The notes: generated from the sequence alone by a model not told the origin. A stretch of DNA of 64,000 nt from Streptomyces sp. NBC_01717 (GCF_036248255.1 NZ_CP109178.1:8189001-8253000); one strand, 5' to 3'; positions 51,690-60,575 are shown, counted from the first letter of the stretch. Program-made: numbers and translations.

Positions 51690-52253
51690 ATGAGGGACCA
51701 CCCCCGAAAACCGACGCATGCCGGAGCCGAGGCGCCTCCCGCCGTCTGGACCGGCCGGGCCACCAACAAGGCCCAGTGGGTGCTCGCCGCCGCCGGTGCG
51801 GCCTGCACGGCCCTGGGTATTCAGCTCGCCGTGAGCTCCAACTGGACCTCCGGCGTCATCCCGCTCCTGATGTCGGTGATCGGCTGCGTGGCGGCCGGAC
51901 TCCTCATGCTGTTCGGCACGCTCGCCTTTGTGAACGTGGCCGTCCGGGTCGACGGGCACGCCCTCGAAGTACGCTGCGGCCACATGGGCCTGCCGCGCCG
52001 CCGGATCCTGCTCACCCACGTGGTGGGCGCGGATTTCGTACCCCGGGTCACCCCCCGCCAATGGGGCGGCTGGGGCTACCGCTGGCGCCCCGAGCAGGGC
52101 ACGGCCGTGGTGGTCCGCAAGGGAGAGGGCCTGGTGCTCAGGCTCGGCGACGGCCGGACCTTCACGGTCACGGTGGACGACGCGGAGGCGGGCGTACGGT
52201 TCATCCGCGAGCAGCTCCAGCTGCCGGCGGCCGGCGCAGCGACCGGTGCCTGA
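51690..52253 (+). CDS. hypothetical membrane protein with two helices
   Basis: A 187-residue protein: polar N-terminus, two membrane helices (QWVLAAAGAACTALGIQLAV and GVIPLLMSVIGCVAAGLLML), then a soluble beta-rich domain with RRRILLTHVVGADFVPRVTP, WGYRWRPEQGTAVVVRKGEG and FTVTVDDAEAGVRF. The last part resembles the bacterial PH-like domains that follow membrane helices. No family can be named with confidence and no function is inferred. ATG at 51690; converges on the O-antigen-ligase-like gene with 21 bp between. Confidence 0.7.
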   Translation: MRDHPRKPTHAGAEAPPAVWTGRATNKAQWVLAAAGAACTALGIQLAVSSNWTSGVIPLLMSVIGCVAAGLLMLFGTLAFVNVAVRVDGHALEVRCGHMGLPRRRILLTHVVGADFVPRVTPRQWGGWGYRWRPEQGTAVVVRKGEGLVLRLGDGRTFTVTVDDAEAGVRFIREQLQLPAAGAATGA

Positions 52254-52274
52254 GCGGGTAGGAGCCTGAGTGCT

Positions 52275-53450
52275 TCAGCCGCCCCCGGTCGGTCGGAGCG
52301 GGGTGTGATCCGCCCGCGGGCCGCGCTCGGCCCTGATCCGCGTCCCGTGCGCGGAACGTCCCGCATCCTCGTCACCCTCCGTACGGGTCCCGTCGGCCGC
52401 TCCCGCCGTGTCCGAAGCGGCGCGGCCGTCCCCGATGGGCAGCCGGGCCGATGCCAGCCCCGCGAGCAGTCCTGCGCCCGCCGTCACGGGCGTGAAGCTC
52501 AGCGCATTTCCGACACTCGCCAGGGCCGCCAGCGCGGTGAGTGCGGCGCCCGCCGTCAGGACGACTGCCGTGGAGCGGGGAGAGCGCCAGAGCACGTACA
52601 GCAGCCAGCCGAAGGCCGCACCCAACAGCGTCACTCCCACCACGCCCTGCTCGGCGGCCTGCTGCAGCGGTGCCGAGTGGGGCTTCCCGTCGGACCGCAG
52701 GGTCTGCTGGGCGGTCGGGCTCATCTCGGCGAACCGGTCGGGTCCGACGCCCAGCACCGGATGCTCCTTGGCGAGCGTCACCGCGTCCTGCCACAGAAGC
52801 ACGCGGTTCCCGGTGAGCTGGCCCTCCAGGGAGATCATCAGGCCGTCGGGCAGGGCTTCCTCCGCCACCGCCCATGACGCACCGACGACCAGCGCCGTGA
52901 CCAGTGCGAACCCCGCGAGCCCGAGCAGCCTGCGGCGCATCCTCGCCGCGGCGAGCGAACAGAGCAGTACCCCGAGCGCCGCGACGAAACCGGCCACCGA
53001 CTCCATGGTCAGCGCGGCGCAGGCGGTTCCGAACGCGAGCAGCCGCAGGGTGAGGCGCAGGGGAGCCCGTCGGGCCGCCGCGGCCGCGCAGCAGGCGGCG
53101 CCCGCAGCCAGGACCAGCAGCGCGGCCGCCGCCCCGGTGTGACCGGGCGCGATGTCGACGGCGGCGGTGGCACCCGGCATGCCACTGCTGCGTGAGAGAA
53201 GGGCCATGACGAGGGCGGCGACGGCGGTGGCCGTGGCGGTGGCCACCGGCAGCAGCGTGCCGCAGATCCGACCGCAGGCGAAGCCCGCGGCGACGGCCAG
53301 CAGTGCCAGCAGCACGCCCTCCGGTCTGGTCTCCCGCCCGGCCGCGCTGACCAACGACCAGATCGCGCAGGCGGCGAGAATCACCGCTCCGGCTCCGTCG
53401 GACGCGTTGCCGCGTTCCCGAGCCGCGTACCCGCCTGCCGGTGCAGTCAT
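52275..53450 (-). CDS. O-antigen ligase family membrane protein
   Basis: A 391-residue protein with about ten membrane helices and the Wzy_C-like loop NRVLLWQDAVTLAKEHPVLG then GVGPDRFAE and KPHSAPLQQAAEQGVVG, where a conserved His follows the external loop. O-antigen ligases and Wzy polymerases join lipid-linked glycans; in Streptomyces such proteins probably act on cell-wall polysaccharides or teichoic-type polymers. GGGGGG precedes the ATG at 53450. It is divergent from the Lnt gene. Confidence 0.85.
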   Translation of the reverse strand: MTAPAGGYAARERGNASDGAGAVILAACAIWSLVSAAGRETRPEGVLLALLAVAAGFACGRICGTLLPVATATATAVAALVMALLSRSSGMPGATAAVDIAPGHTGAAAALLVLAAGAACCAAAAARRAPLRLTLRLLAFGTACAALTMESVAGFVAALGVLLCSLAAARMRRRLLGLAGFALVTALVVGASWAVAEEALPDGLMISLEGQLTGNRVLLWQDAVTLAKEHPVLGVGPDRFAEMSPTAQQTLRSDGKPHSAPLQQAAEQGVVGVTLLGAAFGWLLYVLWRSPRSTAVVLTAGAALTALAALASVGNALSFTPVTAGAGLLAGLASARLPIGDGRAASDTAGAADGTRTEGDEDAGRSAHGTRIRAERGPRADHTPLRPTGGG

Positions 53451-53644
53451 CCGTCCGACCCCCCGAACTGTGACCGTCCCGTCCGCGACGGCCGGATGCG
53501 GCCGGTCGGCGGGGGACTGGCGCACACGGTAACGGCAGTGGTGCGACTTTGTGGAGGAAAAGCGCAGGAACGATCCGGCAGGGAGGATTCCGGCAACGGC
53601 ACGGGACTGCCCCGCGCACAGCCGACCACCGTAGACTCCGCCTG

Positions 53645-55237
53645 GTGAGCGCCACCATCACCCCAGTCGACGACCCGCAGTCCACCCCTACGGCCGGGGG
53701 CAGACGGCTTCTGCCGGGGCTCGTACGGCCTGCCGCGGCCGTGCTCTCGGGGGTGATGCTGTACCTGAGCTTCCCGCCCCGGCCCCTGTGGTGGCTGGTT
53801 CTGCCCGGCTTCGCACTGCTCGGCTGGACCCTGCACGGACGTCGGCTCCGCGCCGGTTTCGGCCTCGGTCTGCTGGCCGGCCTCGGCTTCATGCTGCCGC
53901 TGCTGCACTGGACGGGCGAGGAGGTCGGCCCCGTCCCATGGCTGGCGCTCGCCGTCGCCGAAGCGCTGTTCGTCGCGGTGGGCTGCATCGGGATCGCCGC
54001 CGTGTCCCGGCTCGCCTGGTGGCCGGTCTGGGCCGCCGCCGTCTGGACGCTGGACGAGGCGGTCCGGGCCAGGGTGCCCTTCGGCGGCTTCCCCTGGGGC
54101 AAGATCGCGTTCGGACAGGCGGACAGTGTGTTCCTGCCGCTCGCGGCCGTCGGCGGCACACCGCTGCTCTCGTTCGCGGTGGTGCTGTGCGGCTTCGGCC
54201 TCTTCGAAGCGGTGCGTTCCTTCCGTACGTACCGCAGCACCGGTCAGGTCCCCCGAGCCGCGGTCGCCGGCGCGGCCGCCGCGGTCCTCGTACCCCTTGC
54301 CGGGGCGCTGGCCGCGCTGCCGCTCGTCGACGACTCGGCGGAGGACGGCACCGCGACCGTCGCAGCGATCCAGGGCAACGTGCCCCGCCTCGGACTCGAC
54401 TTCAACTCCCAGCGCCGCGCCGTCCTCGACAACCACGCACGCCGTACCGAACAGCTGGCCCGCGAGGTGAAGGCGGGCAAGGTACCGCAGCCCGACTTCG
54501 TCCTGTGGCCGGAGAACTCCTCCGACCTCGACCCCTACCGCAACGCGGACGCGCGGATCGTCATCGACGAGGCCGTGAAGGCGATCAACGCCCCCACCGT
54601 GGTCGGCGCGGTCGTCGAGCCCAACACCGGTAAACTGCGCAACACCCTCATCCAGTGGGACCCGAACGGCGGCCCCGTCGCCACGTACGACAAGCGCCAC
54701 ATCCAGCCCTTCGGCGAGTACATGCCGATGCGCTCGATCGCACGCGTCTTCAGCTCGGACGTCGACCGGGTGCAGCGCGACTTCGGACCGGGCAAGAAGG
54801 TCGGCGTCTTCGATCTGGCGGGCACCCAGGTGGGGCTCGTCACCTGCTACGAAGCCGCCTTCGACGATGCCGTACGGGACACCGTCGAACACGGCAGCCA
54901 GCTGATCGCCGTCCCCAGCAACAACGCCACCTTCGGCCGAAGCGAGATGACGTACCAGCAACTGGCCATGAGCCGGGTGCGGGCCGTCGAGCACAGCCGG
55001 TCCGTCGTCGTCCCCGTCACCAGCGGGGTCAGCGCGATCATCCGCCCGGACGGGACGATCGTCCAGCAGACGAAGATGTTCACCGCGGACGCGCTGGTGG
55101 ACAAGGTGCCGCTGCGCTCGTCCCTGACCCCCGCGACCCGGCTGGGCACGCTCCCCGAAGGGCTGCTCGCGCTGATCGCCGTGGCGGGACTGGGCTGGGT
55201 GGCTGTCCGGTCGGTACGGGTCCGCCGCGCGCGGTGA
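53645..55237 (+). CDS. lnt: apolipoprotein N-acyltransferase
   Basis: A 530-residue enzyme with about six to seven membrane helices (30-225) and a C-terminal nitrilase domain. The catalytic triad is visible: Glu290 in FVLWPENSSD, Lys350 in TYDKRHIQPFGEY and Cys401 in LVTCYEAAF. It N-acylates the lipoprotein N-terminal Cys at the outer face of the membrane. Starts at GTG 53645. Streptomycetes usually carry two lnt genes; which one this is cannot be told here. A NUDIX gene follows 33 bp on and is probably co-transcribed. Confidence 0.93.
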   Translation: MSATITPVDDPQSTPTAGGRRLLPGLVRPAAAVLSGVMLYLSFPPRPLWWLVLPGFALLGWTLHGRRLRAGFGLGLLAGLGFMLPLLHWTGEEVGPVPWLALAVAEALFVAVGCIGIAAVSRLAWWPVWAAAVWTLDEAVRARVPFGGFPWGKIAFGQADSVFLPLAAVGGTPLLSFAVVLCGFGLFEAVRSFRTYRSTGQVPRAAVAGAAAAVLVPLAGALAALPLVDDSAEDGTATVAAIQGNVPRLGLDFNSQRRAVLDNHARRTEQLAREVKAGKVPQPDFVLWPENSSDLDPYRNADARIVIDEAVKAINAPTVVGAVVEPNTGKLRNTLIQWDPNGGPVATYDKRHIQPFGEYMPMRSIARVFSSDVDRVQRDFGPGKKVGVFDLAGTQVGLVTCYEAAFDDAVRDTVEHGSQLIAVPSNNATFGRSEMTYQQLAMSRVRAVEHSRSVVVPVTSGVSAIIRPDGTIVQQTKMFTADALVDKVPLRSSLTPATRLGTLPEGLLALIAVAGLGWVAVRSVRVRRAR

Positions 55238-55270
55238 ACCGCACCGGGCGGGCCACGTATGGTCGTCCCC

Positions 55271-55750
55271 ATGGCCACTCCTGACTTCATCCGCGAACTC
55301 CGTGTCACTGCCGGTACACAGCTGCTCCTGCTGCCAGGCGTCACTGCCGTGGTCTTCGACGACGAGGGCCGGGTGCTGCTCGGGAGGCGCGCCGACACCG
55401 GCAAATGGGCGATCATCGGTGGTATCTGCGAGCCGGGGGAGCAGCCGGCCGTGTCGGCGGTCCGTGAGGTGTACGAGGAGACCGGCGTGCACTGCGTGGC
55501 GGAGCGGGTGGTGCTCACGCAGATGCTCGATCCCGTGCAGTACGCGAACGGCGACCGGTGCCAGTTCCTGGACGTCACCTTCCGCTGCCGGGCGACCGGG
55601 GGTGAGGCGCGCGTCAATGACGACGAGTCGCTGGAGGTGGGCTGGTTCCCGGTCGACGCCCTGCCGCCGCTGAACGAGTTCGGGCTCCTGCGGATCAAGC
55701 AGTCGCTCACCGACGAACCCACCTGGTTCGAGCCCGCCGGGCAGCAGTGA
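55271..55750 (+). CDS. NUDIX hydrolase
   Basis: The 159-residue protein has the NUDIX box G-x5-E-x7-REVYEETG (GGICEPGEQPAVSAVREVYE, then ETGV), preceded by LLGRRADTGKWAIIGG. It should cleave a nucleoside diphosphate linked to another group; the substrate is unknown. ATG at 55271, 33 bp after lnt. It is followed by a strong hairpin shared with the convergent MHS transporter gene. Confidence 0.9.
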   Translation: MATPDFIRELRVTAGTQLLLLPGVTAVVFDDEGRVLLGRRADTGKWAIIGGICEPGEQPAVSAVREVYEETGVHCVAERVVLTQMLDPVQYANGDRCQFLDVTFRCRATGGEARVNDDESLEVGWFPVDALPPLNEFGLLRIKQSLTDEPTWFEPAGQQ

Positions 55751-55777
55751 CACATGAGTAGCAACCGCTCATGAAGA

Positions 55778-55812
55778 CGCCGGACGGGCTCGACCACTCA
55801 GCCCGTCCGGCG
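55778..55812. terminator. bidirectional hairpin terminator
   Basis: CGCCGGACGGGCT (55778-55790) and AGCCCGTCCGGCG (55800-55812) form a perfect 13-bp stem with a 9-base loop, midway between the convergent NUDIX and MHS transporter genes. Confidence 0.8.
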
Positions 55813-55838
55813 ATTCGATGGCTCACACAGTCAGATGC

Positions 55839-57221
55839 TCATGCGGTACGGGCGTCGGCGGCCACAGCCGCGGACGCGTCCCGCTCCGGTGCCGTCTCGA
55901 TGTTCTCGAGGTCGCGGTGCCGGGTCTCCTTGGCACAGACGACCGCCAGGACGGTGATGAGCGCCGCCGCGATCACATACAGCGAGATCATTGTCGAGCT
56001 GTGGTAGTTCTCGAGCAGCGCGGTGGCGATGAGCGGCGCCGGGGCACCGGCTGCGACCGACGAGAACTGAGCGCCGATCGACGCACCCGAGTACCGCATC
56101 CGGGTCGCGAACATCTCCGAGAAGAAGGCCGCCTGAGGCGCGTACATCGCCCCGTGGAAGATGAGCCCGACCGTGACGGCGAGCAGCAGGCTCCCGAAGC
56201 TGCGGCTGTCGATCAGCGCGAAGAACGGGAACATCCACAGCCCCACACCGACCGCCCCGATCAGATAGACGGGCTTGCGGCCGAACCGGTCCGACAGCGC
56301 GCCCCACACCGGAATGACCGCGAAGTGGATGGCGGAGGCGACGAGCACGGCGTTCAGCGCCGTCTGCTTGCTCAGCTCAGCGGCAGTCGTCGCGTACACG
56401 AGGATGAACGCCGTGATCACGTAGTAGCTGATGTTCTCCGCCATCCGGGCCCCCATGGCGATGAGCACATCCCGCCAGTGGTGCCGCAGCACGGCGACGA
56501 GCGGCATCTTCTCGGCCGCCGCGGCGGCCCCCTTGCGCGCCTCGGCCTGCGCCAGCGCAGCCTTGAACACCGGTGATTCATCGACAGAGAGACGAATCCA
56601 CAAGCCGACGATCACGAGCACGCCGGAGAGCAGGAACGGGATGCGCCAGCCCCAGGCCCCGAAGGCGGAATCCGACAGCAGCGCGGTGAGCGCGGAGAGC
56701 ACCCCGGTCGCGAGCAGCTGCCCGGCCGGTGCCCCGGTCTGCGGCCAGGAGGCCCAGAACCCACGCCGCTTCGCATCCCCGTGCTCCGATACGAGGAGAA
56801 CGGCTCCGCCCCACTCACCACCGAGGGCGAAGCCCTGCACCAGTCGCGGGACCGTGAGCAGTATCGGAGCGGCGACACCGACGGTGGCATGCGTCGGCAG
56901 CAGCCCGATGGCGAAGGTCGCCGCACCCATCAGCAGCAGACTCAGCACCAGCAGCTTCTTGCGGCCGAGCCGGTCGCCGTAGTGTCCGAACACCAGGGCG
57001 CCGAGCGGTCGGGCCGCGAAGCCGACCGCGTAGGTGAGGAAGGAGAGGAGCGTTCCGACGAGCGGGTCGGACTCGGGGAAGAACAGCTTGGGGAAGACGA
57101 GAGCGGCTGCTGACCCGTAGAGAAAGAAGTCGTACCACTCGATGGTGGTCCCGATGAGGCTTGCGGCGACGATGCGCTTGAGCGAGCGGGTGGTCGGTGG
57201 AGCGGATGCCGAGGCGGCCAT
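55839..57221 (-). CDS. MFS transporter, metabolite:H+ symporter (MHS) family
   Basis: A 460-residue transporter of the MHS/ShiA-ProP type: SLIGTTIEWYDFFLYGSAAA in helix 1, motif A GHYGDRLGRKK, RLVQGFALGGEWGGAVLL, and the repeat motif SDRFGRKP. These carry dicarboxylates, shikimate, betaine or similar by proton symport. CGGAAG precedes the ATG at 57221. About twelve helices are complete. Substrate unknown. No regulator is adjacent. Confidence 0.92.
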   Translation of the reverse strand: MAASASAPPTTRSLKRIVAASLIGTTIEWYDFFLYGSAAALVFPKLFFPESDPLVGTLLSFLTYAVGFAARPLGALVFGHYGDRLGRKKLLVLSLLLMGAATFAIGLLPTHATVGVAAPILLTVPRLVQGFALGGEWGGAVLLVSEHGDAKRRGFWASWPQTGAPAGQLLATGVLSALTALLSDSAFGAWGWRIPFLLSGVLVIVGLWIRLSVDESPVFKAALAQAEARKGAAAAAEKMPLVAVLRHHWRDVLIAMGARMAENISYYVITAFILVYATTAAELSKQTALNAVLVASAIHFAVIPVWGALSDRFGRKPVYLIGAVGVGLWMFPFFALIDSRSFGSLLLAVTVGLIFHGAMYAPQAAFFSEMFATRMRYSGASIGAQFSSVAAGAPAPLIATALLENYHSSTMISLYVIAAALITVLAVVCAKETRHRDLENIETAPERDASAAVAADARTA

Positions 57222-57553
57222 GGGTACCACTTCCGGACGGTTGCGGGGACGTTTCCGTGTCGCCACACCGTAGGAAGGGGCAGGTCAGGGGCGTATGTGG
57301 TGGGGGACCATAGTTCTCGGGTCGGGTGTGCGCGGGACCACCATGACAGGCATGTCGAGACTGCTGCGAGGACCGAACCGAAGCCGGCGGGCCCCTGTCC
57401 GAGTTGTGTTGTTGGGCATGGTTCAGTGCCCTGGTGCTGACTCCTGTGCTGGTCAGTGCTGACCTGAAACCAACCATTCGGGTACGTCTCAGCGCGTTGC
57501 GCCGCATCAGGGGTTCGTTCGCGGCCATCAGCCCAGGTCGCTCCGTCCGGACA

Positions 57554-57616
57554 GTCGCGCTGGGCATCCTCGACCACGTCGACGCCGGTAAGAGCACCGT
57601 CACCGAGCGAAGGCGC
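57554..57616 (+). pseudogene. P-loop relic of a TetM/EF-G-like translational GTPase
   Basis: Twenty-one codons read VALGILDHVDAGKSTVTERR, the G1 motif of ribosomal protection proteins and EF-G-like GTPases (LGILAHVDAGKTSLTER). No switch I, G3 or further domains follow. The relic lies in the 537-bp gap between the MHS transporter and alcohol dehydrogenase genes. The rest of that gap contains GGTCAG-TG-CTGACC (57451-57464), a perfect-arm palindrome, and no gene I can support. Confidence 0.45.
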
Positions 57617-57758
57617 GTACCTGGGGACGGCCGGCTGACGAGGCAGATCAGGTCGCGATCGATGCCCAGCTGGTCGGGGGTGTCAGCCGCGCGCCGTCGG
57701 GCCGGAGCTGCTCTACTGGCTTCAGGGGGCGTCGTACCCGTAGCCCGGAGAGATGCAG

Positions 57759-58784
57759 ATGAGCACCTACCGAGTCGCCCAGGTCTCCGCCCCCAGCGGT
57801 CCGTTCGCGATCGTCGAGCGGGAGATGCCGCAGCCGGGCCCAGGCCACGTACGGATTGCCGTGGATGCCTGCGGGATCTGCCACAGCGACGCATTTTTCG
57901 TGACTGCCGGCGTCCCCGGCGTACGGTTTCCGCTGGTACCCGGGCATGAGATCGCCGGGCGCATCGAGGAGCTCGGCGAGGGAACGCAGGACAAGGGCTG
58001 GCATGTGGGCGACCGGGTGGCGGTCGGCTGGTTCGGCGGCAGCTGCGGTCACTGCACGCCCTGCAGGCAGGGCGACTTCGTCGTGTGCGAGAACCTGAAG
58101 GTGCCCGGATGGGCGTACGACGGCGGTTACGCCGAGGCGGTGATCGCCCCGGCAGACGCGCTGGCCCGGATCCCCGACGCGCTGGCGGCGCCCGATGCGG
58201 CGCCCCTTGGCTGTGCGGGGGTGACCACGTACAACGGGCTGCGGCGCAGCTCCGCCCGGCCGGGCGACCTGGTCGCCGTGCTCGGCATCGGCGGCCTCGG
58301 CCACCTGGGGGTGAAGTACGCAGCCGCCATGGGCTTCGAGACCGTGGCCATCGCCCGCGGAGCCGGCAAGGCCGACTTCGCCAAACAGCTCGGTGCGCAC
58401 CACTACATCGACAGCACGGCGGACACCACCGTCGCAGACGCCCTGCAGTCCCTCGGCGGCGCCAAGGTCGTCCTGGCCACCGCCGCCAACTCCGCCGCCA
58501 CCACAGCGACCGTGGAAGGGCTGTCCCCCCGCGGCGAGCTGGTCGTCATCGGCGCGGACAGCGAGCCACTGGGCATCAGCCCGAACCAGCTGCTCATGAG
58601 TGGCAAGATCGTCCGGGGCCATCCGTCCGGCACCGCACAGGACGTGCAGGACACCATGGCGTTCAGCGCCCTGCACGGAATCCGCCCGATGACCGAGATC
58701 GTGCCGCTGGACCAGGCCGATCAGGCGTACCAAAAGATGCTCTCCGGCGCCGCCCGCTTCCGGATGGTGCTCACCACCCGCTGA
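57759..58784 (+). CDS. zinc-dependent alcohol dehydrogenase
   Basis: A 341-residue medium-chain dehydrogenase: catalytic-zinc region ACGICHSDAFF and PGHEIAGRIEELGEG, structural-zinc Cys in GHCTPCRQGDFVVCEN, and Rossmann motif LGIGGLGHLGVKYAAAMG. All zinc ligands are present. It should oxidise an alcohol or reduce an aldehyde with NAD(P). The ATG at 57759 is chosen because GGAG lies eight bases upstream; the in-frame ATG at 57753 would leave only two bases. Confidence 0.92.
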   Translation: MSTYRVAQVSAPSGPFAIVEREMPQPGPGHVRIAVDACGICHSDAFFVTAGVPGVRFPLVPGHEIAGRIEELGEGTQDKGWHVGDRVAVGWFGGSCGHCTPCRQGDFVVCENLKVPGWAYDGGYAEAVIAPADALARIPDALAAPDAAPLGCAGVTTYNGLRRSSARPGDLVAVLGIGGLGHLGVKYAAAMGFETVAIARGAGKADFAKQLGAHHYIDSTADTTVADALQSLGGAKVVLATAANSAATTATVEGLSPRGELVVIGADSEPLGISPNQLLMSGKIVRGHPSGTAQDVQDTMAFSALHGIRPMTEIVPLDQADQAYQKMLSGAARFRMVLTTR

Positions 58785-58854
58785 CGCACCCGGCCCTCGG
58801 CCTTTCGCCAGCGAGCCGCCCGGGCGGCATACTCGTGGGTGGTGCGCAGGGCTG

Positions 58855-58968
58855 AGAGGAAATCGTCCGTAATAGGCGCCGACCCTCCTCATCGTCCATC
58901 TCGCACACGCGCACCGCTCGGCCATGCCGAACACGGACCCGGTCCCACGGGCCGTAACGCTCTGACAC
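58855..58968 (-). pseudogene. N-terminal relic of an IS630-family transposase
   Basis: From the ATG at 58968 the frame reads SERYGPWDRVRVRHGRAVRV then CEMDDEEGRRLLRTI. The EMDDxEGxRLLRxI segment is the start of a common streptomycete IS630-family transposase. After that the homology is lost, so only about 38 residues remain and no ends are recognised. It lies in the 574-bp gap before the sulfite-oxidase-like gene; the rest of the gap shows no convincing gene. Confidence 0.45.
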
Positions 58969-59338
58969 AGCTCGCCAGAGGGACTCGTTGGTGCAGCAGA
59001 CGTCGGACGTCGTAGCCGGTGAGCCGGCAGCGGTCGCCAGCCGTCCTTGAGTTCTACGTCCACCTCGACGGTCGGGCGGAGGTCGCGAAGTGCGGTGCGG
59101 TGTAGGGATTCTGGAGTTCAGACTCTGATGTCGTCATCCGTTGCCATACTGCCGTGTCCTGGTGACGGTTCGGGAACGGGGAGACGCGCGCGGGCCGCCG
59201 TGGGTTCACCACCGGCGCTGCCAGAGGCCCTGCCGTTGAACGCGCGAGCTTGATCGCCACGGTTCCCGCCAGGCGTCTTAGGGCACCACCGTAGGCGCCC
59301 TCGGCAGGGGGCCTGATGATCAAAACGGTGGTGTGCGG

Positions 59339-59358
59339 CAGGGATCACGGGACAGCCC
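59339..59358 (-). repeat. solo copy of the MITE-like end sequence (one mismatch)
   Basis: Read on the minus strand it is GGGCTGTCCCGTGATCCCTG, one base different from the terminal repeat of the 37892-38051 element. It begins directly after the TAG stop codon (59359-59361) of the sulfite-oxidase-like gene. Confidence 0.6.
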
Positions 59359-59988
59359 CTAGGCAGCCGGAAGCGTCGGCCCGTCGCCCTCCTGCTCCTG
59401 GTAGGAGTAGCGCTGCTCCTGCCAGGGGTCGGCGATGTTGTGGTAGCCGCGTTCTTCCCAGAAGCCGCGCCGGTCCTCGGTCAGGTACTCGATGGCACGC
59501 AGCCATTTGGGGCTCTTGTAGCCGTAGAGGTGGGGAACCACCAGCCGCAGGGGGAAGCCGTGCTCGGCGGTGAGGGGCTCGCCGTTGTGGTGGGTGGCCA
59601 GGAGGGTCTCGGAGGTGGCGAAGTCGGCAAGGCGGAGGTTGGCGGCGTAGCCGTACTCGGCCCAGGCCATGACATGCGTGACTGCAGGGGTCGGCGGGAC
59701 CACGTCCAGGACGGCGGTGGCGGGGATGCCGTACCACTCATGGTCGGTGGAGGTGGGGCCGGTCGCGCAGTGCAGGTCGGCGACGACCGTGCGGTGGGGC
59801 AGCCCGGCCAGTTCGTCGAAGGTCCAGTTGCGCTCGGCGCTGGTGGCGCCGTGCACCCGCAGGCTCCAGCGCTCGGGACGGAAACGGGGGACGGGCCCGT
59901 AGTGCGAGACCGGCCATCCCTGCACGTGGCGCTGGCCAGGAGGGATGCGGGACGGTGTGCCGGCCGCGGTGGGATGGTCGACGGTCAA
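59359..59988 (-). CDS. sulfite oxidase-like molybdopterin oxidoreductase
   Basis: The 209-residue protein has the single oxidoreductase molybdopterin domain: GWPVSHYGPVPRFRPERWSL, VVADLHCATGP with the molybdenum-ligand Cys, VTHVMAWAEYGYAANLRLAD and FPLRLVVPHLYGYKSPKWLR, ending WEERGYHNIADPWQEQRYSY. No ATG is available early: I use TTG 59988, preceded by AAAGGGG; GTG 59925 is the alternative. It lacks a signal peptide and dimerisation domain. It lies 145 bp from the molbindin gene on the same strand, which fits molybdenum use. Confidence 0.88.
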   Translation of the reverse strand: MTVDHPTAAGTPSRIPPGQRHVQGWPVSHYGPVPRFRPERWSLRVHGATSAERNWTFDELAGLPHRTVVADLHCATGPTSTDHEWYGIPATAVLDVVPPTPAVTHVMAWAEYGYAANLRLADFATSETLLATHHNGEPLTAEHGFPLRLVVPHLYGYKSPKWLRAIEYLTEDRRGFWEERGYHNIADPWQEQRYSYQEQEGDGPTLPAA

Positions 59989-60133
59989 TCCCCGCCCCTT
60001 TCGCCTCCTGCCACGTCTGTGTCCCGAGCAGCGTAAGCGATCACCTGCGGTGATGCCGAGGGCGGGGCTGCGCGGCGCGCGGGTACCCGGGGCGAGCCGG
60101 TCCTGTGCGGTGGTGTTCCCGGCTGACATCGCG

Positions 60134-60553
60134 TCACGCCCCGGCGAGGGACACCTCGGTCGACTTGATCAGTGCGACGACGCTCGATCCGGCAGTGAGG
60201 CCGAGGTCGGTGACGGCCTCCTTGGTGATCGCTGCGGTCAGCTCGCCGCCGACGACGGTGACCTTTACGGAGGCCATGGCGCCACCGGTGGCGACGTCGG
60301 TGACGGTGCCAGGCAGCCGGTTGCGGATGGACAGTCCGGCCACCGCACCGGTGGCCAGGGCCACCTCGGTGGACTTGACCAGGGCACGTACGGCGGATCC
60401 TTCGGTCAGGCCGAGATCCTTGACGGCCTCCAGGGTGATCGCCGCGGTGAGGTCCTGGCCGCCGTCGAGGCGGACCTTGACCGTTGCCATGACCTCTCCG
60501 GCCGTGACGGCGGTGACGGTGCCAGGGATCTGATTGCGGATGCTCAGGCTCAT
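60134..60553 (-). CDS. molbindin, tandem Mop/TOBE molybdate-binding protein
   Basis: A 139-residue protein made of two Mop (TOBE) repeats, LSIRNQIPGTVTAV... and LSIRNRLPGTVTDV..., each ending in VKSTEVALA or IKSTEVSLA. This is the di-Mop form that stores molybdate (or tungstate) in the cytosol as an oligomer. The ATG at 60553 follows GAGGTGC. A 12-bp palindrome overlaps its leader. It probably serves nearby molybdoenzymes such as the sulfite-oxidase-like protein. Confidence 0.92.
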   Translation of the reverse strand: MSLSIRNQIPGTVTAVTAGEVMATVKVRLDGGQDLTAAITLEAVKDLGLTEGSAVRALVKSTEVALATGAVAGLSIRNRLPGTVTDVATGGAMASVKVTVVGGELTAAITKEAVTDLGLTAGSSVVALIKSTEVSLAGA

Positions 60554-60563
60554 GACGAAGCAC

Positions 60564-60575
60564 CTCTTCGAAGAG
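60564..60575. promoter_or_regulatory. palindrome CTCTTCGAAGAG over the molbindin leader
   Basis: A perfect 12-bp palindrome 10 bp upstream of the molbindin ATG; its end overlaps the Shine-Dalgarno GAGG on the minus strand. It could be an operator or a small RNA hairpin hiding the ribosome site. Role inferred from position. Confidence 0.4.

Noticed and set aside
57404..57949. A 181-codon frame covering the GTPase P-loop
   Set aside because: Only about 21 residues look like protein; the rest overlaps the alcohol dehydrogenase gene in another frame. Recorded as a relic instead.
58785..59358. Protein-like stretch DDFLSALRTTHEYAARAARW on the minus strand and other short frames in the gap
   Set aside because: The stretch has no start, no ribosome site and overlaps the end of the alcohol dehydrogenase gene; no family could be recognised.
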